Shown here in pieces: positions 8,721-16,983 of a DNA stretch of 64,000 nt (position 1 is its first letter; every line of letters begins with the position of its first letter). The translations under genes and the position numbers were made by a program. This DNA is from JADKFD01 sp050250665 (lineage in GTDB: Bacteria; Pseudomonadota; Gammaproteobacteria; Xanthomonadales; SZUA-5), in contig JBFWOF010000023.1 in the NCBI GenBank assembly GCA_050250665.1, positions 30,557 through 94,556 of the forward strand, given 5' to 3'. The notes beneath the pieces are model-generated. The model worked only from the letters and a program-made list of their open reading frames with translations, was not told the DNA's origin and did no database searches.

Positions 8721-9293
8721 ATGGCACCCATGACCATCCAACGCTGCCCCTGGGCGACAAACTCGGATATCGAAGCCGAATACCACGACCGCGAATGGGG
8801 CGTGCCGGTGCATGACGAGCGCACCCTGTTTGAATTTCTGACGCTGGAAGGCGCGCAGGCGGGATTGAGCTGGCGCACCGTGTTGGCCAAGCGCGCTGGC
8901 TACGCGCGGGTGTTCCTGGACTACGATCTGCAGCGGCTTGCCGCGCTCGACGACGAAGCCCTGGAGCAGAAGCTGCAGGACCCCGGCATCGTCCGCAATC
9001 GCCTCAAGGTCTGGTCCGTCCGCAGCAACGCGCGCGCCGCGCTGGCGCTGCAGGCCAGCCAGGGCAGTCTGGACCGCTATCTGTGGTCTTTTGTCGACGG
9101 CCAGCCCATCGTCAATCGACCCCGAAACAGCAGCGAGGTACCGGCGCGAACGGAATTGTCGGATCGCTTGAGCAAGGATCTGGGCAAGCGCGGCTTCAAG
9201 TTTGTCGGCAGCACCATCATCTACGCCTTCATGCAGGCGGTCGGCATGGTCGACGACCACATGCTGGGCTGCCATCGATACCGATCCGATTGA
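8721..9293 (+). CDS. tag: DNA-3-methyladenine glycosylase I
   Basis: 190 residues, matching E. coli Tag (187). It removes 3-methyladenine from alkylated DNA as the first step of base excision repair, in the cytoplasm. Diagnostic motifs: N-terminal 'RCPWA' with zinc Cys, 'YHDREWGVP' with zinc His, 'FEFLTLEGAQAGLSWRTVL' of the active-site helix, and C-terminal 'MVDDHMLGCHRY' carrying the last zinc His and Cys. All four zinc ligands are present. Start ATG 8721 or 8730; both keep the domain intact, and an upstream extension to 8655 would overlap the regulator. It follows the AraC gene by about 46 bp and could be cotranscribed. Confidence 0.96.
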   Translation: MAPMTIQRCPWATNSDIEAEYHDREWGVPVHDERTLFEFLTLEGAQAGLSWRTVLAKRAGYARVFLDYDLQRLAALDDEALEQKLQDPGIVRNRLKVWSVRSNARAALALQASQGSLDRYLWSFVDGQPIVNRPRNSSEVPARTELSDRLSKDLGKRGFKFVGSTIIYAFMQAVGMVDDHMLGCHRYRSD

Positions 9294-9301
9294 GCCGCCC
9301 T

Positions 9302-9382
9302 TGTAGCCCGAACTGCGCGCAGCGCTGTCCGGGAAGTGACGCCAAGAGCCCCGCTGAGCCGCTACGCGGCACAACCGGCTAC
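9302..9382. repeat. TGTAGCCC-type repeat element, copy 1 (eroded 3' end)
   Basis: About 81 bp, starting TGTAGCCCGAACTGCGCG, containing GCTGTCCGGGAAGTGACGCC and ending CCGGCTAC. A close second copy lies at 11651-11732, where the ends are perfect 8-bp inverted repeats. This copy lies directly downstream of the glycosylase gene and may help end transcription. The remaining 55 bp to the next gene hold a short palindromic stretch only. Confidence 0.75.
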
Positions 9383-9437
9383 GGGATCGCAAGCCCTTGC
9401 CTGCGCGTCACGTAGGCCGCTGCGCGGCCAATATGAC

Positions 9438-10787
9438 CTACTTCACCGCGGGTGCCTGCTGCTCTCGCTCCAACTCCTGCTTGCGCTCCTCCACCAGTCG
9501 CGCGGCAAAGGCGCGATAGACCGGGGTCTTGCACACCACCGATGAAAAGGCCCGGCCGATCAGGCAAGAGGCCATGATCGGCAGCACGAAATTGTGGTTG
9601 TTGGTCAGTTCCATCGAGATCACGGCCGAAGTCAGCGGGGCCTGGGTGACACCGGCCAGATAGGCGGACATGCCGAGCAGGATCACGGCGGTGGGATCGG
9701 TCCCGGGCATCAGTTGCGCCAGATTCGACCCCAGACCGGCGCCCACGGCCAATGCCGGCGAGAAGATGCCGCCCGGTATGCCAGCCGCGTAGCTGACGGC
9801 GTTCGCGAGCCACTTTTCCAGTCCGAACCAGACCGTGATGGTGCTGTCTCCGGCCAGTATCGCGCGCACTTCTTCGTAGCCGGTGCCGTAGACGGTATCG
9901 CCGCTGGCAAGGCCGATCAGGGCCAGCAACAGCCCGCAGACGGCTGCAAAGCTGGCCGGCGCGGCGATTCGAAACCGCCCAAGGAATCCCGGAAGTCCTC
10001 CGGCCACCCGCAGGATCGAACTGGCGAACAAGCCACCCGCCAGCCCGCCGACGATGCCGGTCAGCAACACGGCAAACCAGCTCTGCCCTAGCGGCAGACT
10101 GATCGACATCTGTCCGAAATAGGCATAGTTGCCCACCAGTCCCAGTGACACCACGCCGGCAATCATCACCGCGGTCAGCAGCGCGCCGCTGAAGCGATGC
10201 TCGTAGGCCGAAGCCAGCTCCTCGATGGCAAACATCACGCCGGCCAGCGGCGCGTTGAAGGCCGCGGCGATACCGGCTGCGCCGCCGGCCAGCGCGAAGC
10301 GCGAGATCGAAGCCGGATCGCGATAGCCGAAGCGTTGCGCCAGCCAGGCCATGATCCCGGCGCCCACATGCACGGTGGGCCCTTCGCGGCCGACCGAGCC
10401 GCCCACCAGCATCGCCACCAAGGTCAGCACCAGTTTGCCGGCAGCCACCGGCAGCGCCACCAGTCGATCGCGGAAAGGTACGTCCTCATCGCGATTCATG
10501 GCGGCGATGACCTGCGGAATGCCGCTGCCGCGCGTGGAACGCATCGCGCCATGAGTCAGCCAGGCCAGCAGCACGAATCCGATCGGCGTGATCAGCAGCG
10601 GCCACCAGCGCGACAGGGTCAGCACGTGCTTGAACAGTTCGTAGGCGTAGTCGCTGGCGCGTGCGAACAGAATGGCCGCCAGCGCCACCAGCACCGCGCC
10701 GCACCACAGGGCGATGCGGCGCTTCCACAGCTGCGGCGACAGCAGCACGTGATGATCGTCGATGGGAAGCGGGCCAGGTTGATTCAT
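9438..10787 (-). CDS. CLC-type chloride channel / H+-Cl- antiporter
   Basis: 449 residues from ATG 10787 ('MNQPGPLPIDDHH'); an earlier ATG at 10820 adds only 11 atypical residues. It is a polytopic membrane protein of the ClC family. Selectivity-filter motifs are recognisable: 'GSGIPQV', 'GSVGREGPTVHVGAG' (GREGP) and 'GIPGGIFSPALAVGAGLG' (GxFxP). The 'GREGPTVH' loop places the gating Glu, so it can work as a proton-coupled antiporter as in E. coli ClcA, used in acid resistance or charge balance. There is no CBS domain; the C-terminus ends shortly after the membrane part with a charged helix ('RLVEERKQELEREQQ'). It is divergent from the next gene. Confidence 0.93.
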   Translation of the reverse strand: MNQPGPLPIDDHHVLLSPQLWKRRIALWCGAVLVALAAILFARASDYAYELFKHVLTLSRWWPLLITPIGFVLLAWLTHGAMRSTRGSGIPQVIAAMNRDEDVPFRDRLVALPVAAGKLVLTLVAMLVGGSVGREGPTVHVGAGIMAWLAQRFGYRDPASISRFALAGGAAGIAAAFNAPLAGVMFAIEELASAYEHRFSGALLTAVMIAGVVSLGLVGNYAYFGQMSISLPLGQSWFAVLLTGIVGGLAGGLFASSILRVAGGLPGFLGRFRIAAPASFAAVCGLLLALIGLASGDTVYGTGYEEVRAILAGDSTITVWFGLEKWLANAVSYAAGIPGGIFSPALAVGAGLGSNLAQLMPGTDPTAVILLGMSAYLAGVTQAPLTSAVISMELTNNHNFVLPIMASCLIGRAFSSVVCKTPVYRAFAARLVEERKQELEREQQAPAVK

Positions 10788-10936
10788 GCCCCATTGTCGC
10801 CACTCGCGCGGCTGGCGCAAGGCCGGGAGCGGGATTGCCCGCGAGGGTACCGAAACGGTTGCCCCGGAGCGGGAATCAAGGTGAAGTAGTCAGGCGAAGG
10901 TAGTCTCGCGATCATCGACCGCATCGGAGGATCGGC

Positions 10937-11593
10937 ATGCCGACAAGCGCACGCTCTGGAAGCTCGCGATGGCTGCTCAGGGCATCCGGATTTGCGGTCG
11001 CTGCGCTGTGTCTGATCTATGCCCTGGTGCTGGCGGCAGGCCTTCTGACCCTACCGGCGCCGGACCGGCCGATCCAGCAACCCTGGTTCACGCTGATGGA
11101 GTGGCTGATCCTGCTGATTGCGCCGGCGATGGTGGCTTTTTCGGCGGCGGTGCATGGCCTCGTGGCCGAGGAAGGCAAGTCGCTCGCGCTGCTGGGTGTG
11201 ATCTTCATGGGCCTGTGTGCGGGGCTCACCTGCGTGCTGCATTTTTCGATTCTGATGCTGAGCCGGCAACCCGGCTTTGTCGATGCGGCCTGGGCACGGC
11301 AGGTGTTTGCCTTCGAGTGGCCATCGCTGGTCTATGCCCTCGACATTCTGGCCTGGGATGTGTTCTTCGCGCTGGGTGCGCTGTGCCTGGGGGGCGCCAT
11401 CACCGGCTCGGGCCGAGCGGCGCTTGCCCGGAAGCTGCTTTACTTCAGCGGAATACTGGCCCTGGTCGGTCTGATTGGCGTGCCGCTGGCCGACATGTCA
11501 CTGCGCAATATCGGCATTCTCGGCTACGCAGTGGTGTTTCCGGTGGCGGCTGCGGTTCTGGCCAGGGACGCTGGGCGCAGCGCTGCACCTTGA
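10937..11593 (+). CDS. Hypothetical polytopic membrane protein
   Basis: 218 residues. ATG 10937 follows GGAGG with good spacing, so the start is well supported. About six hydrophobic segments are visible, beginning with 'LRASGFAVAALCLIYALVLAAGLLTL' and ending 'LGYAVVFPVAAAVLARD'. No catalytic motif is recognised. Codon use is typical of its neighbours. The family is unknown to me; similar small six-helix proteins of no known role are frequent in Proteobacteria. It stands alone between a divergent CLC gene and a convergent amidohydrolase gene. Confidence 0.7.
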   Translation: MPTSARSGSSRWLLRASGFAVAALCLIYALVLAAGLLTLPAPDRPIQQPWFTLMEWLILLIAPAMVAFSAAVHGLVAEEGKSLALLGVIFMGLCAGLTCVLHFSILMLSRQPGFVDAAWARQVFAFEWPSLVYALDILAWDVFFALGALCLGGAITGSGRAALARKLLYFSGILALVGLIGVPLADMSLRNIGILGYAVVFPVAAAVLARDAGRSAAP

Positions 11594-11650
11594 TCGGATT
11601 GAATATGTCGTCCCGGACGAAGAACATCGCGCCGCGAAATCGAAAGCTGT

Positions 11651-11732
11651 TGTAGCCCGAACTGCGCGGAGCGCTGTCCGGGAAGTGACGCCGAGAGCCC
11701 CGCTGAGCCGCTGCGCGGCACAGCGGGCTACA
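11651..11732. repeat. TGTAGCCC-type repeat element, copy 2 (intact terminal inverted repeats)
   Basis: 82 bp from TGTAGCCC to GGGCTACA, which are perfect 8-bp inverted ends. The interior matches copy 1 at 9302-9382 almost base for base (GCTGTCCGGGAAGTGACGCC, CCCGCTGAGCCGCT). It sits in the 168-bp gap between convergent genes. Size and ends resemble a miniature non-autonomous element or REP doublet. Confidence 0.75.
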
Positions 11733-11761
11733 GGATCGCGCCATTGCCTGCGGGCGACCGG

Positions 11762-13372
11762 CTACGGCTGCTGCAACACCGTGATCCCGCGCCTGGCCTT
11801 GTCTTCGGCGACCATCTGGCGCACATCGGCCAGCAGCGCGCGGGCGTCGAAGACGATGCCGTCCTTGATGGTGTATTGCACGCCGCCGACGCGGTGCAAT
11901 TTGCCCTCGTCATCGAGCTGTATATGCCCGGTGCCGTAGAGTGTTTTCAGATTGGCCAGCGGGTTCTCTTCGAGCACAGCGATGTCGGCGAGCTTGCCCG
12001 GCTCGATGGAACCGATGCGATCGCTGGCGCGCAGTACTTCGGCGCCATTGAGCGTTGCCGAGCGCAGCACTTCCAGCGGATGAAATCCGGCTTCGCGCAG
12101 CAGTTCCAGTTCCTGGATGGTGCCGAAACCATAGAGCTGATAGATGAAGCCCGAATCCGAGCCGACCGTGACCCGTCCACCGCGGTTCTTGTAGTCGTTG
12201 ACGAATTCCATCCAGCGTTGATAGTTGCGGCGCCAGGCCACTTCGTCCTCGGTGCCCCAGTCGAAGAAGAAGCTGCCGTGGTTGTCGCGATTGGGGGTGT
12301 AGAACTCCCACAGCGAGGGCAGCGTGTACTGATCGTGCCAGTCGGCGCGGCGGGCGCGCATCAGATCGCGCGCGGCGAGGTAAATGGTGAAGGTGGGATC
12401 GAGGGTGAAATCCAGATTCAGCAGTTCCTTCATCACCGCTTCGTACTTCTTGCTGCCCCGGGGCGCGGCCTGGGCCCACAGACGCCCGGCCTGACCAAAG
12501 CGATCGGCTTCGTTGTTGTAGTTGTAGGCCGCCGGATAGTCCTGCACGGTGCGGTCGTCGAACAGCGCTTCCGGCAAACCGTACCAGTGCTCCATCGTGG
12601 TCAGGCCCCAGCGCGCCGTGGTCAGCACATTGACCTGCAACACATTGAGCTGGGCGTGGTGGCAGGCGCTCTGCATGCCCTGCTTGCTGAGCTCATCGAA
12701 GGCGGCCTCGAGGATGTCTGGTCTATAGCCAAAACACTTCATCCCGAGGGCGCCCTTGGCCTTGACCTCGCGCACCCATTGGCGCGCATGTTTCGGCGTA
12801 GTCATCGGCGTCTCGCGCCCCTGACCGAAGGCGGCATAGGGGAAGATCCGCGGCGCCGTGATCTGGTTCTTCTCGCTGCGATGCTGCTCGCTCACGCACC
12901 AGTCGATGCCGTTGAAACAACCGGGATCACGGATGCTGGTGATGCCATGCCCCATCCACAACTTGTAGACGTACTCGGCCGGCACGCCCTGCTCCTCTCC
13001 ACCGATATGGCCGTGCAGATCCACCAGGCCCGGGATCACGTAATGGCCACTCAGATCCATCTCGCGGCCACCGGCTTTCAGCTGGGGACGGCTGTCGGCC
13101 TTGATCGGCGATCCCGGCGAGCCCACCGATTGCACCGCGACGATGCGATTGCCCTCAATGACCACATCGGCCGGTCCGAAAGCCGGACTGCCGGTGCCGT
13201 TGATCACGGTAACGCCGCGCAAGATCAGCTGGGTGTAGGGGCCTTCGCCTTCAGTCCGTTCCGGTGCCGGCGTGACCGCCGGAGGCTTGGGATCAGTGCT
13301 CGCGGCGGCGGCATCCCAGGGCAGCAAGGCGCCCATCAGCAACCAGCCCAACATCATCGTCATCCCGCGCAT
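11762..13372 (-). CDS. Exported amidohydrolase-family metalloenzyme
   Basis: 536 residues from ATG 13372, chosen because it begins a normal signal peptide ('MRGMTMMLGWLLMGALLPWDAAAAS'); an upstream ATG at 13429 precedes non-coding-looking sequence. The beta-sandwich plus TIM-barrel architecture of amidohydrolases is clear: 'ILRGVTVINGTGSPAF', then metal site 'IPGLVDLHGHIGG' with His120 and His122, 'GITSIRDPG', later 'GSDSGFI' for the conserved Asp, and 'IGSIEPGKLADIAVLEENPL' closing the sandwich. Related periplasmic enzymes hydrolyse peptides or amides; the substrate is not deducible. A second exported amidohydrolase occurs at 34.2 kb, but the two are not close duplicates. Confidence 0.9.
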   Translation of the reverse strand: MRGMTMMLGWLLMGALLPWDAAAASTDPKPPAVTPAPERTEGEGPYTQLILRGVTVINGTGSPAFGPADVVIEGNRIVAVQSVGSPGSPIKADSRPQLKAGGREMDLSGHYVIPGLVDLHGHIGGEEQGVPAEYVYKLWMGHGITSIRDPGCFNGIDWCVSEQHRSEKNQITAPRIFPYAAFGQGRETPMTTPKHARQWVREVKAKGALGMKCFGYRPDILEAAFDELSKQGMQSACHHAQLNVLQVNVLTTARWGLTTMEHWYGLPEALFDDRTVQDYPAAYNYNNEADRFGQAGRLWAQAAPRGSKKYEAVMKELLNLDFTLDPTFTIYLAARDLMRARRADWHDQYTLPSLWEFYTPNRDNHGSFFFDWGTEDEVAWRRNYQRWMEFVNDYKNRGGRVTVGSDSGFIYQLYGFGTIQELELLREAGFHPLEVLRSATLNGAEVLRASDRIGSIEPGKLADIAVLEENPLANLKTLYGTGHIQLDDEGKLHRVGGVQYTIKDGIVFDARALLADVRQMVAEDKARRGITVLQQP

Positions 13373-13551
13373 GCGCACCGCTCCGCATTCAGCCATCGAA
13401 GGCCGATCATGCCTCAGCATGCCCGGCAAGGCACCCGGTGATCCTGGTTCCGGAACAAGAGCGCCGACGGCAAGTCGGCAGTCCCGGCAGGCCCCTTGGG
13501 ATCGCCGAGTTGTACCTGACGCTACGGCCGTTGAGGTTCAGATGCTCCCGA

Positions 13552-14469
13552 CTACTGCAGCGGGGCCGGAAACTCCGGCATCGCTGCAAAATCCTCCGGC
13601 ACGTGCTGACGCACGACACGGGCATCGTTGAGGGTTGCCAGTGCTTCGACACTGTCCATCGACGCCAGGGTCTGCTCGCGGTCGAAGTTGAAGGAGGGCA
13701 CCAGGTGCTTTTCGCGCGATTCGGCCAGATGCCACATGTCGCCCGTGAGCAGCACGTTGCCACTGCCGACGGTCCGGACCAGCAAGGTGGTGGAGCCCGG
13801 CGTGTGCCCTGGCGTCTGATAGATCACCACGCTGCCGTCACCAAAGACATCGAAATTGTCGTCACCTTCGATCAGCAGGGTCTTGGCGTTTTCGAGCGCG
13901 CTGTAGGCGCCGAACTCGGGCTTGCTGCGGGCGGCGTCATCGAACATCGCGGCACGCTCGTCAGCGTCGACGATCCAGGTGGAAGCCGCGAACAGATTGG
14001 CGTTTCCGGTGTGGTCAAAATGCAGGTGCGAGAAGGACAGGAACTCGATGTCGGCCGGGGTCAGACCGAGCTCGGCCAGCTGCGCGCTGAGCTTCTTCCT
14101 GACCACGATGTGCACCGGGAAACCCTCCGGGCGCAGGCCATCGGGCATGTCGGCGATGCCCTCGGGCACACCGGTGTCCCAGATCAGATCGCCAGCCGGG
14201 TGACGGATCAGGTAACACGGATCGACGAAGTCGCGGGTCACACCTTTCATCGAGCCATCGTCGGCAAACAGATCGACGTCCGAGAAAGCCATGTCGCCAC
14301 AGTTCATGGCGTAGATCTGCACCGCGGGGCCGGTCGGTGGCGCAGGGACGGTCACTTCGGTTGCAGCGACGTCGGCCTTGGGCGCTTCGGTCGGCGCCTG
14401 GGCGGCATCCTCGGAGCTGGAACAGGCAGCCAGCGCCAGACAAGCGGACAGCAGGAACGGAATTCTCAT
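13552..14469 (-). CDS. Lipoprotein MBL-fold hydrolase, N-acyl homoserine lactonase-like
   Basis: 305 residues from ATG 14469. The N-terminus is a lipoprotein signal with lipobox LAAC (Cys16) followed by Ser, which favours outer-membrane sorting. The metallo-beta-lactamase site is complete: 'SFSHLHFDHTGN' (His148, His150, Asp152, His153), 'YQTPGHTPGS' for the next His, 'LLTGDMWH' for the bridging Asp, and 'VRQHVPED' for the last His. The order and spacing, and 'NCG...CYLIRHPAGDLIWDTG', resemble the AHL-lactonase (AiiA) branch that opens quorum-signal lactones. A surface quorum-quenching or general lactonase role is inference. A Ser/Thr/Ala-rich linker (17-47) separates the anchor from the enzyme. 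Confidence 0.88.
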   Translation of the reverse strand: MRIPFLLSACLALAACSSSEDAAQAPTEAPKADVAATEVTVPAPPTGPAVQIYAMNCGDMAFSDVDLFADDGSMKGVTRDFVDPCYLIRHPAGDLIWDTGVPEGIADMPDGLRPEGFPVHIVVRKKLSAQLAELGLTPADIEFLSFSHLHFDHTGNANLFAASTWIVDADERAAMFDDAARSKPEFGAYSALENAKTLLIEGDDNFDVFGDGSVVIYQTPGHTPGSTTLLVRTVGSGNVLLTGDMWHLAESREKHLVPSFNFDREQTLASMDSVEALATLNDARVVRQHVPEDFAAMPEFPAPLQ

Positions 14470-14742
14470 CGAGGTTCTCCGGCAACGGGGACAGCAGCGT
14501 GCGCGCACAGGCGTGGGCGAATCATATGAGAATCAATAGCACGGCAGACGCCGGTCGGGCACTTCGAGCCCTGTGGCATCGCCCGGGCAGTGACCGCGTT
14601 GGCGAAGAACGGATGGCGCAGCGTTTCTGCCTGGGCAGGATCACGGCGTTGCCCGTCTGCGCCACGAGCGCCGATCATTTCCACGCGACCTCGTGAAACA
14701 TGCGGGCTAGACTTCGGACCCAGCCAACCCGGGGAGCGCACC

Positions 14743-16224
14743 ATGCAGGAAGCCAAAGCACTGAATCTGCGCGAGGCGCCCTTGTGGCTGGCGTGGATAC
14801 CGCTGCTCGCGTTGATGCTGATGCTGGCGCTCTCGGTCCACATCTTCGGCGAAGATTCGTCCTATGGCCCCAACCAGATCGCGCTGCTGCTGGCGATGGG
14901 CATGGCGGCGTTGGTCGGCCTGCGCCAGGGCATGGTCTGGGACGACGTCCAGGAAGCCATCGTGCACGGCGTGTCGGTGGGCACCGGTGCGATCTTCATC
15001 CTGCTGGCGGTGGGCGCGCTGATCGGCACCTGGATGCTCTGCGGCACGGTGCCGACGCTGGTCCAGTACGGACTGAAGCTGATGCATCCGGCGGTGTTCT
15101 ACGGCGCCAGCTGTCTGATCTGTGCGCTGGTGGCGCTGGCCATCGGCAGTTCCTGGACCATTGCCGGCACGCTGGGCGTGGCCCTGATGGGTATTGCCGG
15201 TGGTTTGGGCATGTCGCCGGCGATCACCGCCGGCGCGATCATTTCCGGCGCCTATTTCGGCGACAAGATGTCGCCGCTGTCCGACACCACCAATCTCGCA
15301 CCGGCAGCCGCCGGCAGCGAGTTGTTCGCGCACATCCGCCACATGGCCTGGACCACGTTGCCCAGCATCAGCATCGCCCTGATCCTGTTCACGCTGATGG
15401 GCTTCGGCGGCGTCGGCGCCAGCGGCGATGTCGCCCTCGGCACGCTGAGTGAGGACCTGGCCCGGCAGTTCAATCCCGGACTGCATCTGCTGCTGCCCCT
15501 GGTAGTGGTGCTGGTGCTGGCCTGGAGACAGGTGCCGGCACTGCCGTCGATCGCCATCGGCGCCCTGGTTGGCGCTGTCTTCGCGGTGATCTTCCAGCCC
15601 GAGGCCACGCTGCGACTGGCCGGCAATGAGCAACTCGGACACGGCATGGGCCTGCTGGCCGGCGCCTGGAAGGCGATGTTTGCCGGCTATTCCGGCGAAA
15701 GCGGCAGCGAGGCCGTCGACAAGCTGCTCAACCGCGGCGGCATGGGCAGCATGCTCAACGTGATCTGGCTGGTGTTCTGCGCCTTGAGCTTCGGTTCGGT
15801 CATGGAACGCGCTGGTCTGCTCGAGCGCATCATCCGCAGCGTGCTGCGTGCCGCCAAATCGACCGGCGCCCTGATCACCGCGACGCTGGCGACCGCCATC
15901 GGCACCAATGTGGTGGCCGCCGACCAGTACCTCGCCATCGTGCTGACCGGCAAGATCTACAAGCCCGAGTATCAGCGTCGCGGACTCCACCCGGTCAACC
16001 TCAGCCGTGCGCTCGAAGATGCAGGCACGCTAACCTCACCACTGGTGCCCTGGAACACCTGCGGCGCCTACATGGCCGCCACGCTGGGCGTGGCCACCGC
16101 CGACTATCTGCCCTACGCGTTCTTCAACCTGATCAATCCGCTGATCGCCGCCGGCATGGCTTATGCGGGCTTCAAGATTCTGCATCTGAAGCCCACGGTG
16201 GAGGTGCGGCACAAGGCAGCGTAG
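14743..16224 (+). CDS. nhaC: Na+/H+ antiporter of the NhaC family
   Basis: 493 residues. ATG 14743 has GGGGAG upstream and starts a charged N-terminus before the first helix; the frame is open further upstream but without coding character. Roughly 11-12 membrane helices. NhaC/IT-superfamily signatures include 'SSWTIAGTLGVALMGIAGGLG', 'GAIISGAYFGDKMSPLSDTTNLAPAAAG' and 'NVVAADQYLAIVLTGKIYK', then 'LSRALEDAGTLTSPLVPWNTCGAYMA'. The 'GDKMSPLSDTTN' motif is diagnostic. It exchanges cytoplasmic Na+ for external H+ and supports pH and sodium homeostasis. It appears to be transcribed alone; the following 759 bp are repeats. Confidence 0.95.
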   Translation: MQEAKALNLREAPLWLAWIPLLALMLMLALSVHIFGEDSSYGPNQIALLLAMGMAALVGLRQGMVWDDVQEAIVHGVSVGTGAIFILLAVGALIGTWMLCGTVPTLVQYGLKLMHPAVFYGASCLICALVALAIGSSWTIAGTLGVALMGIAGGLGMSPAITAGAIISGAYFGDKMSPLSDTTNLAPAAAGSELFAHIRHMAWTTLPSISIALILFTLMGFGGVGASGDVALGTLSEDLARQFNPGLHLLLPLVVVLVLAWRQVPALPSIAIGALVGAVFAVIFQPEATLRLAGNEQLGHGMGLLAGAWKAMFAGYSGESGSEAVDKLLNRGGMGSMLNVIWLVFCALSFGSVMERAGLLERIIRSVLRAAKSTGALITATLATAIGTNVVAADQYLAIVLTGKIYKPEYQRRGLHPVNLSRALEDAGTLTSPLVPWNTCGAYMAATLGVATADYLPYAFFNLINPLIAAGMAYAGFKILHLKPTVEVRHKAA

Positions 16225-16349
16225 GGGGCACGGGGCACGGGAAAGGCTCGCGTGATTGGGCCTTGAGGAGGGCCGCGCGCCTGCGCGGCCGCTGTTGCCA
16301 TCGGCGGGTTGTGGCCAGGCGCGGCGCCCTCCGCTATGCCTCACAGCGG

Positions 16350-16430
16350 CGTCATTGCGAGGAGCGCAGCGACGAAGCAATCCAGTGGTCCTGTGACCGT
16401 GCTTGTGGATTGCTTCGCTGCGCTCTTCAG
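16350..16430. repeat. CGTCATTGCGA palindromic element, copy 1 (3' truncated)
   Basis: Starts GCGTCATTGCGAGGAGCGC and contains the arms GCGACGAAGCAATCCA and TGGATTGCTTCGCTGCGCT, which can pair to form a long hairpin. The terminal TCGCAATGACGC found in copy 2 is missing here. This sequence type is a widely seen bacterial intergenic repeat. Confidence 0.75.
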
Positions 16431-16777
16431 GAACCCACATCGCCGGTTGTTGGTCTTGAGGAAAGTCTCGAAGGTGTCGCGGCCGTGGCGCGGCTCCGGC
16501 GCGCGTGGGCTTGGGTCAGGTGCCTTGCGGGTCTTCGCGCCGGCGGCCGCGGCTCTGAGGATTGGAAAGCGCCGGGCGCCTCGCGTGTGCGGATTCGGGC
16601 TCGATCAGAGCCTATGGACGCGAAGGACCCGGCCTACGCCAGCGCAACGCGGTTCATGGCCCGTGCGCGGTGTCGACCGAAACAGGTGACGCTCCTTGAA
16701 CCCCTATGGCAAGTTGTTGATGCGTCATTGCGAGCCACCTGTTTCGACCCGGAACTGCCCACGGACCATGAACTCCC

Positions 16778-16876
16778 GGCGTCATTGCGACCCCGGATTC
16801 GATCCGGGGGAAGCAATCCAGAGGCATGCGGCGATATCCTGGATTGCTTCGTCGCTACGCTCCTCGCAATGACGCC
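16778..16876. repeat. CGTCATTGCGA palindromic element, copy 2 (complete, 13-bp terminal inverted repeats)
   Basis: 99 bp flanked by perfect 13-bp inverted ends, GGCGTCATTGCGA and TCGCAATGACGCC. Internally GAAGCAATCCAG and CTGGATTGCTTC pair as a second stem. The organisation is that of a miniature inverted-repeat element able to fold into a stable hairpin. Confidence 0.8.
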
Positions 16877-16983
16877 AAGCTGCTGCTTTTCTCACGGCCT
16901 GGTGCCCTCGTGCCCTCACGCCCTCGTGCCCCGTGCCCCATTCCGCTGCTCTATCCTCGGAGCTTTTCCACCGGAGCCCGTGC

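Larger units (their letters stand above)
16225..16983. repeat. Repeat-rich intergenic region bounded by a 15-bp inverted repeat
   Basis: No credible gene in 759 bp. A perfect inverted pair, GGGGCACGGGGCACG at 16225-16239 and CGTGCCCCGTGCCCC at 16925-16939, bounds most of it. Inside are a partial copy of the RAYT-linked REP at about 16262-16330, two palindromic CGTCATTGCGA elements (listed separately) and 16440-16770, GC-rich sequence with no clear ORF. The region has the look of a landing site for successive small repeats. A promoter for the aminotransferase gene must lie near its right end but is not obvious. Confidence 0.7.

Noticed and set aside
11744..13441. Long plus-strand open frame over the amidohydrolase gene
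   Set aside because: Antisense shadow: low-complexity His/Ala/Gln translation and no signature, while the opposite strand has the metal site and signal peptide.
13438..14529. Plus-strand open frame over the lactonase-like gene
   Set aside because: Antisense shadow of a gene with a complete HxHxDH site and lipobox.
14707..15990. 427-codon minus-strand frame over the NhaC gene
   Set aside because: Gln/His/Arg-rich antisense translation of hydrophobic helices; the plus-strand gene has the full NhaC motif set.
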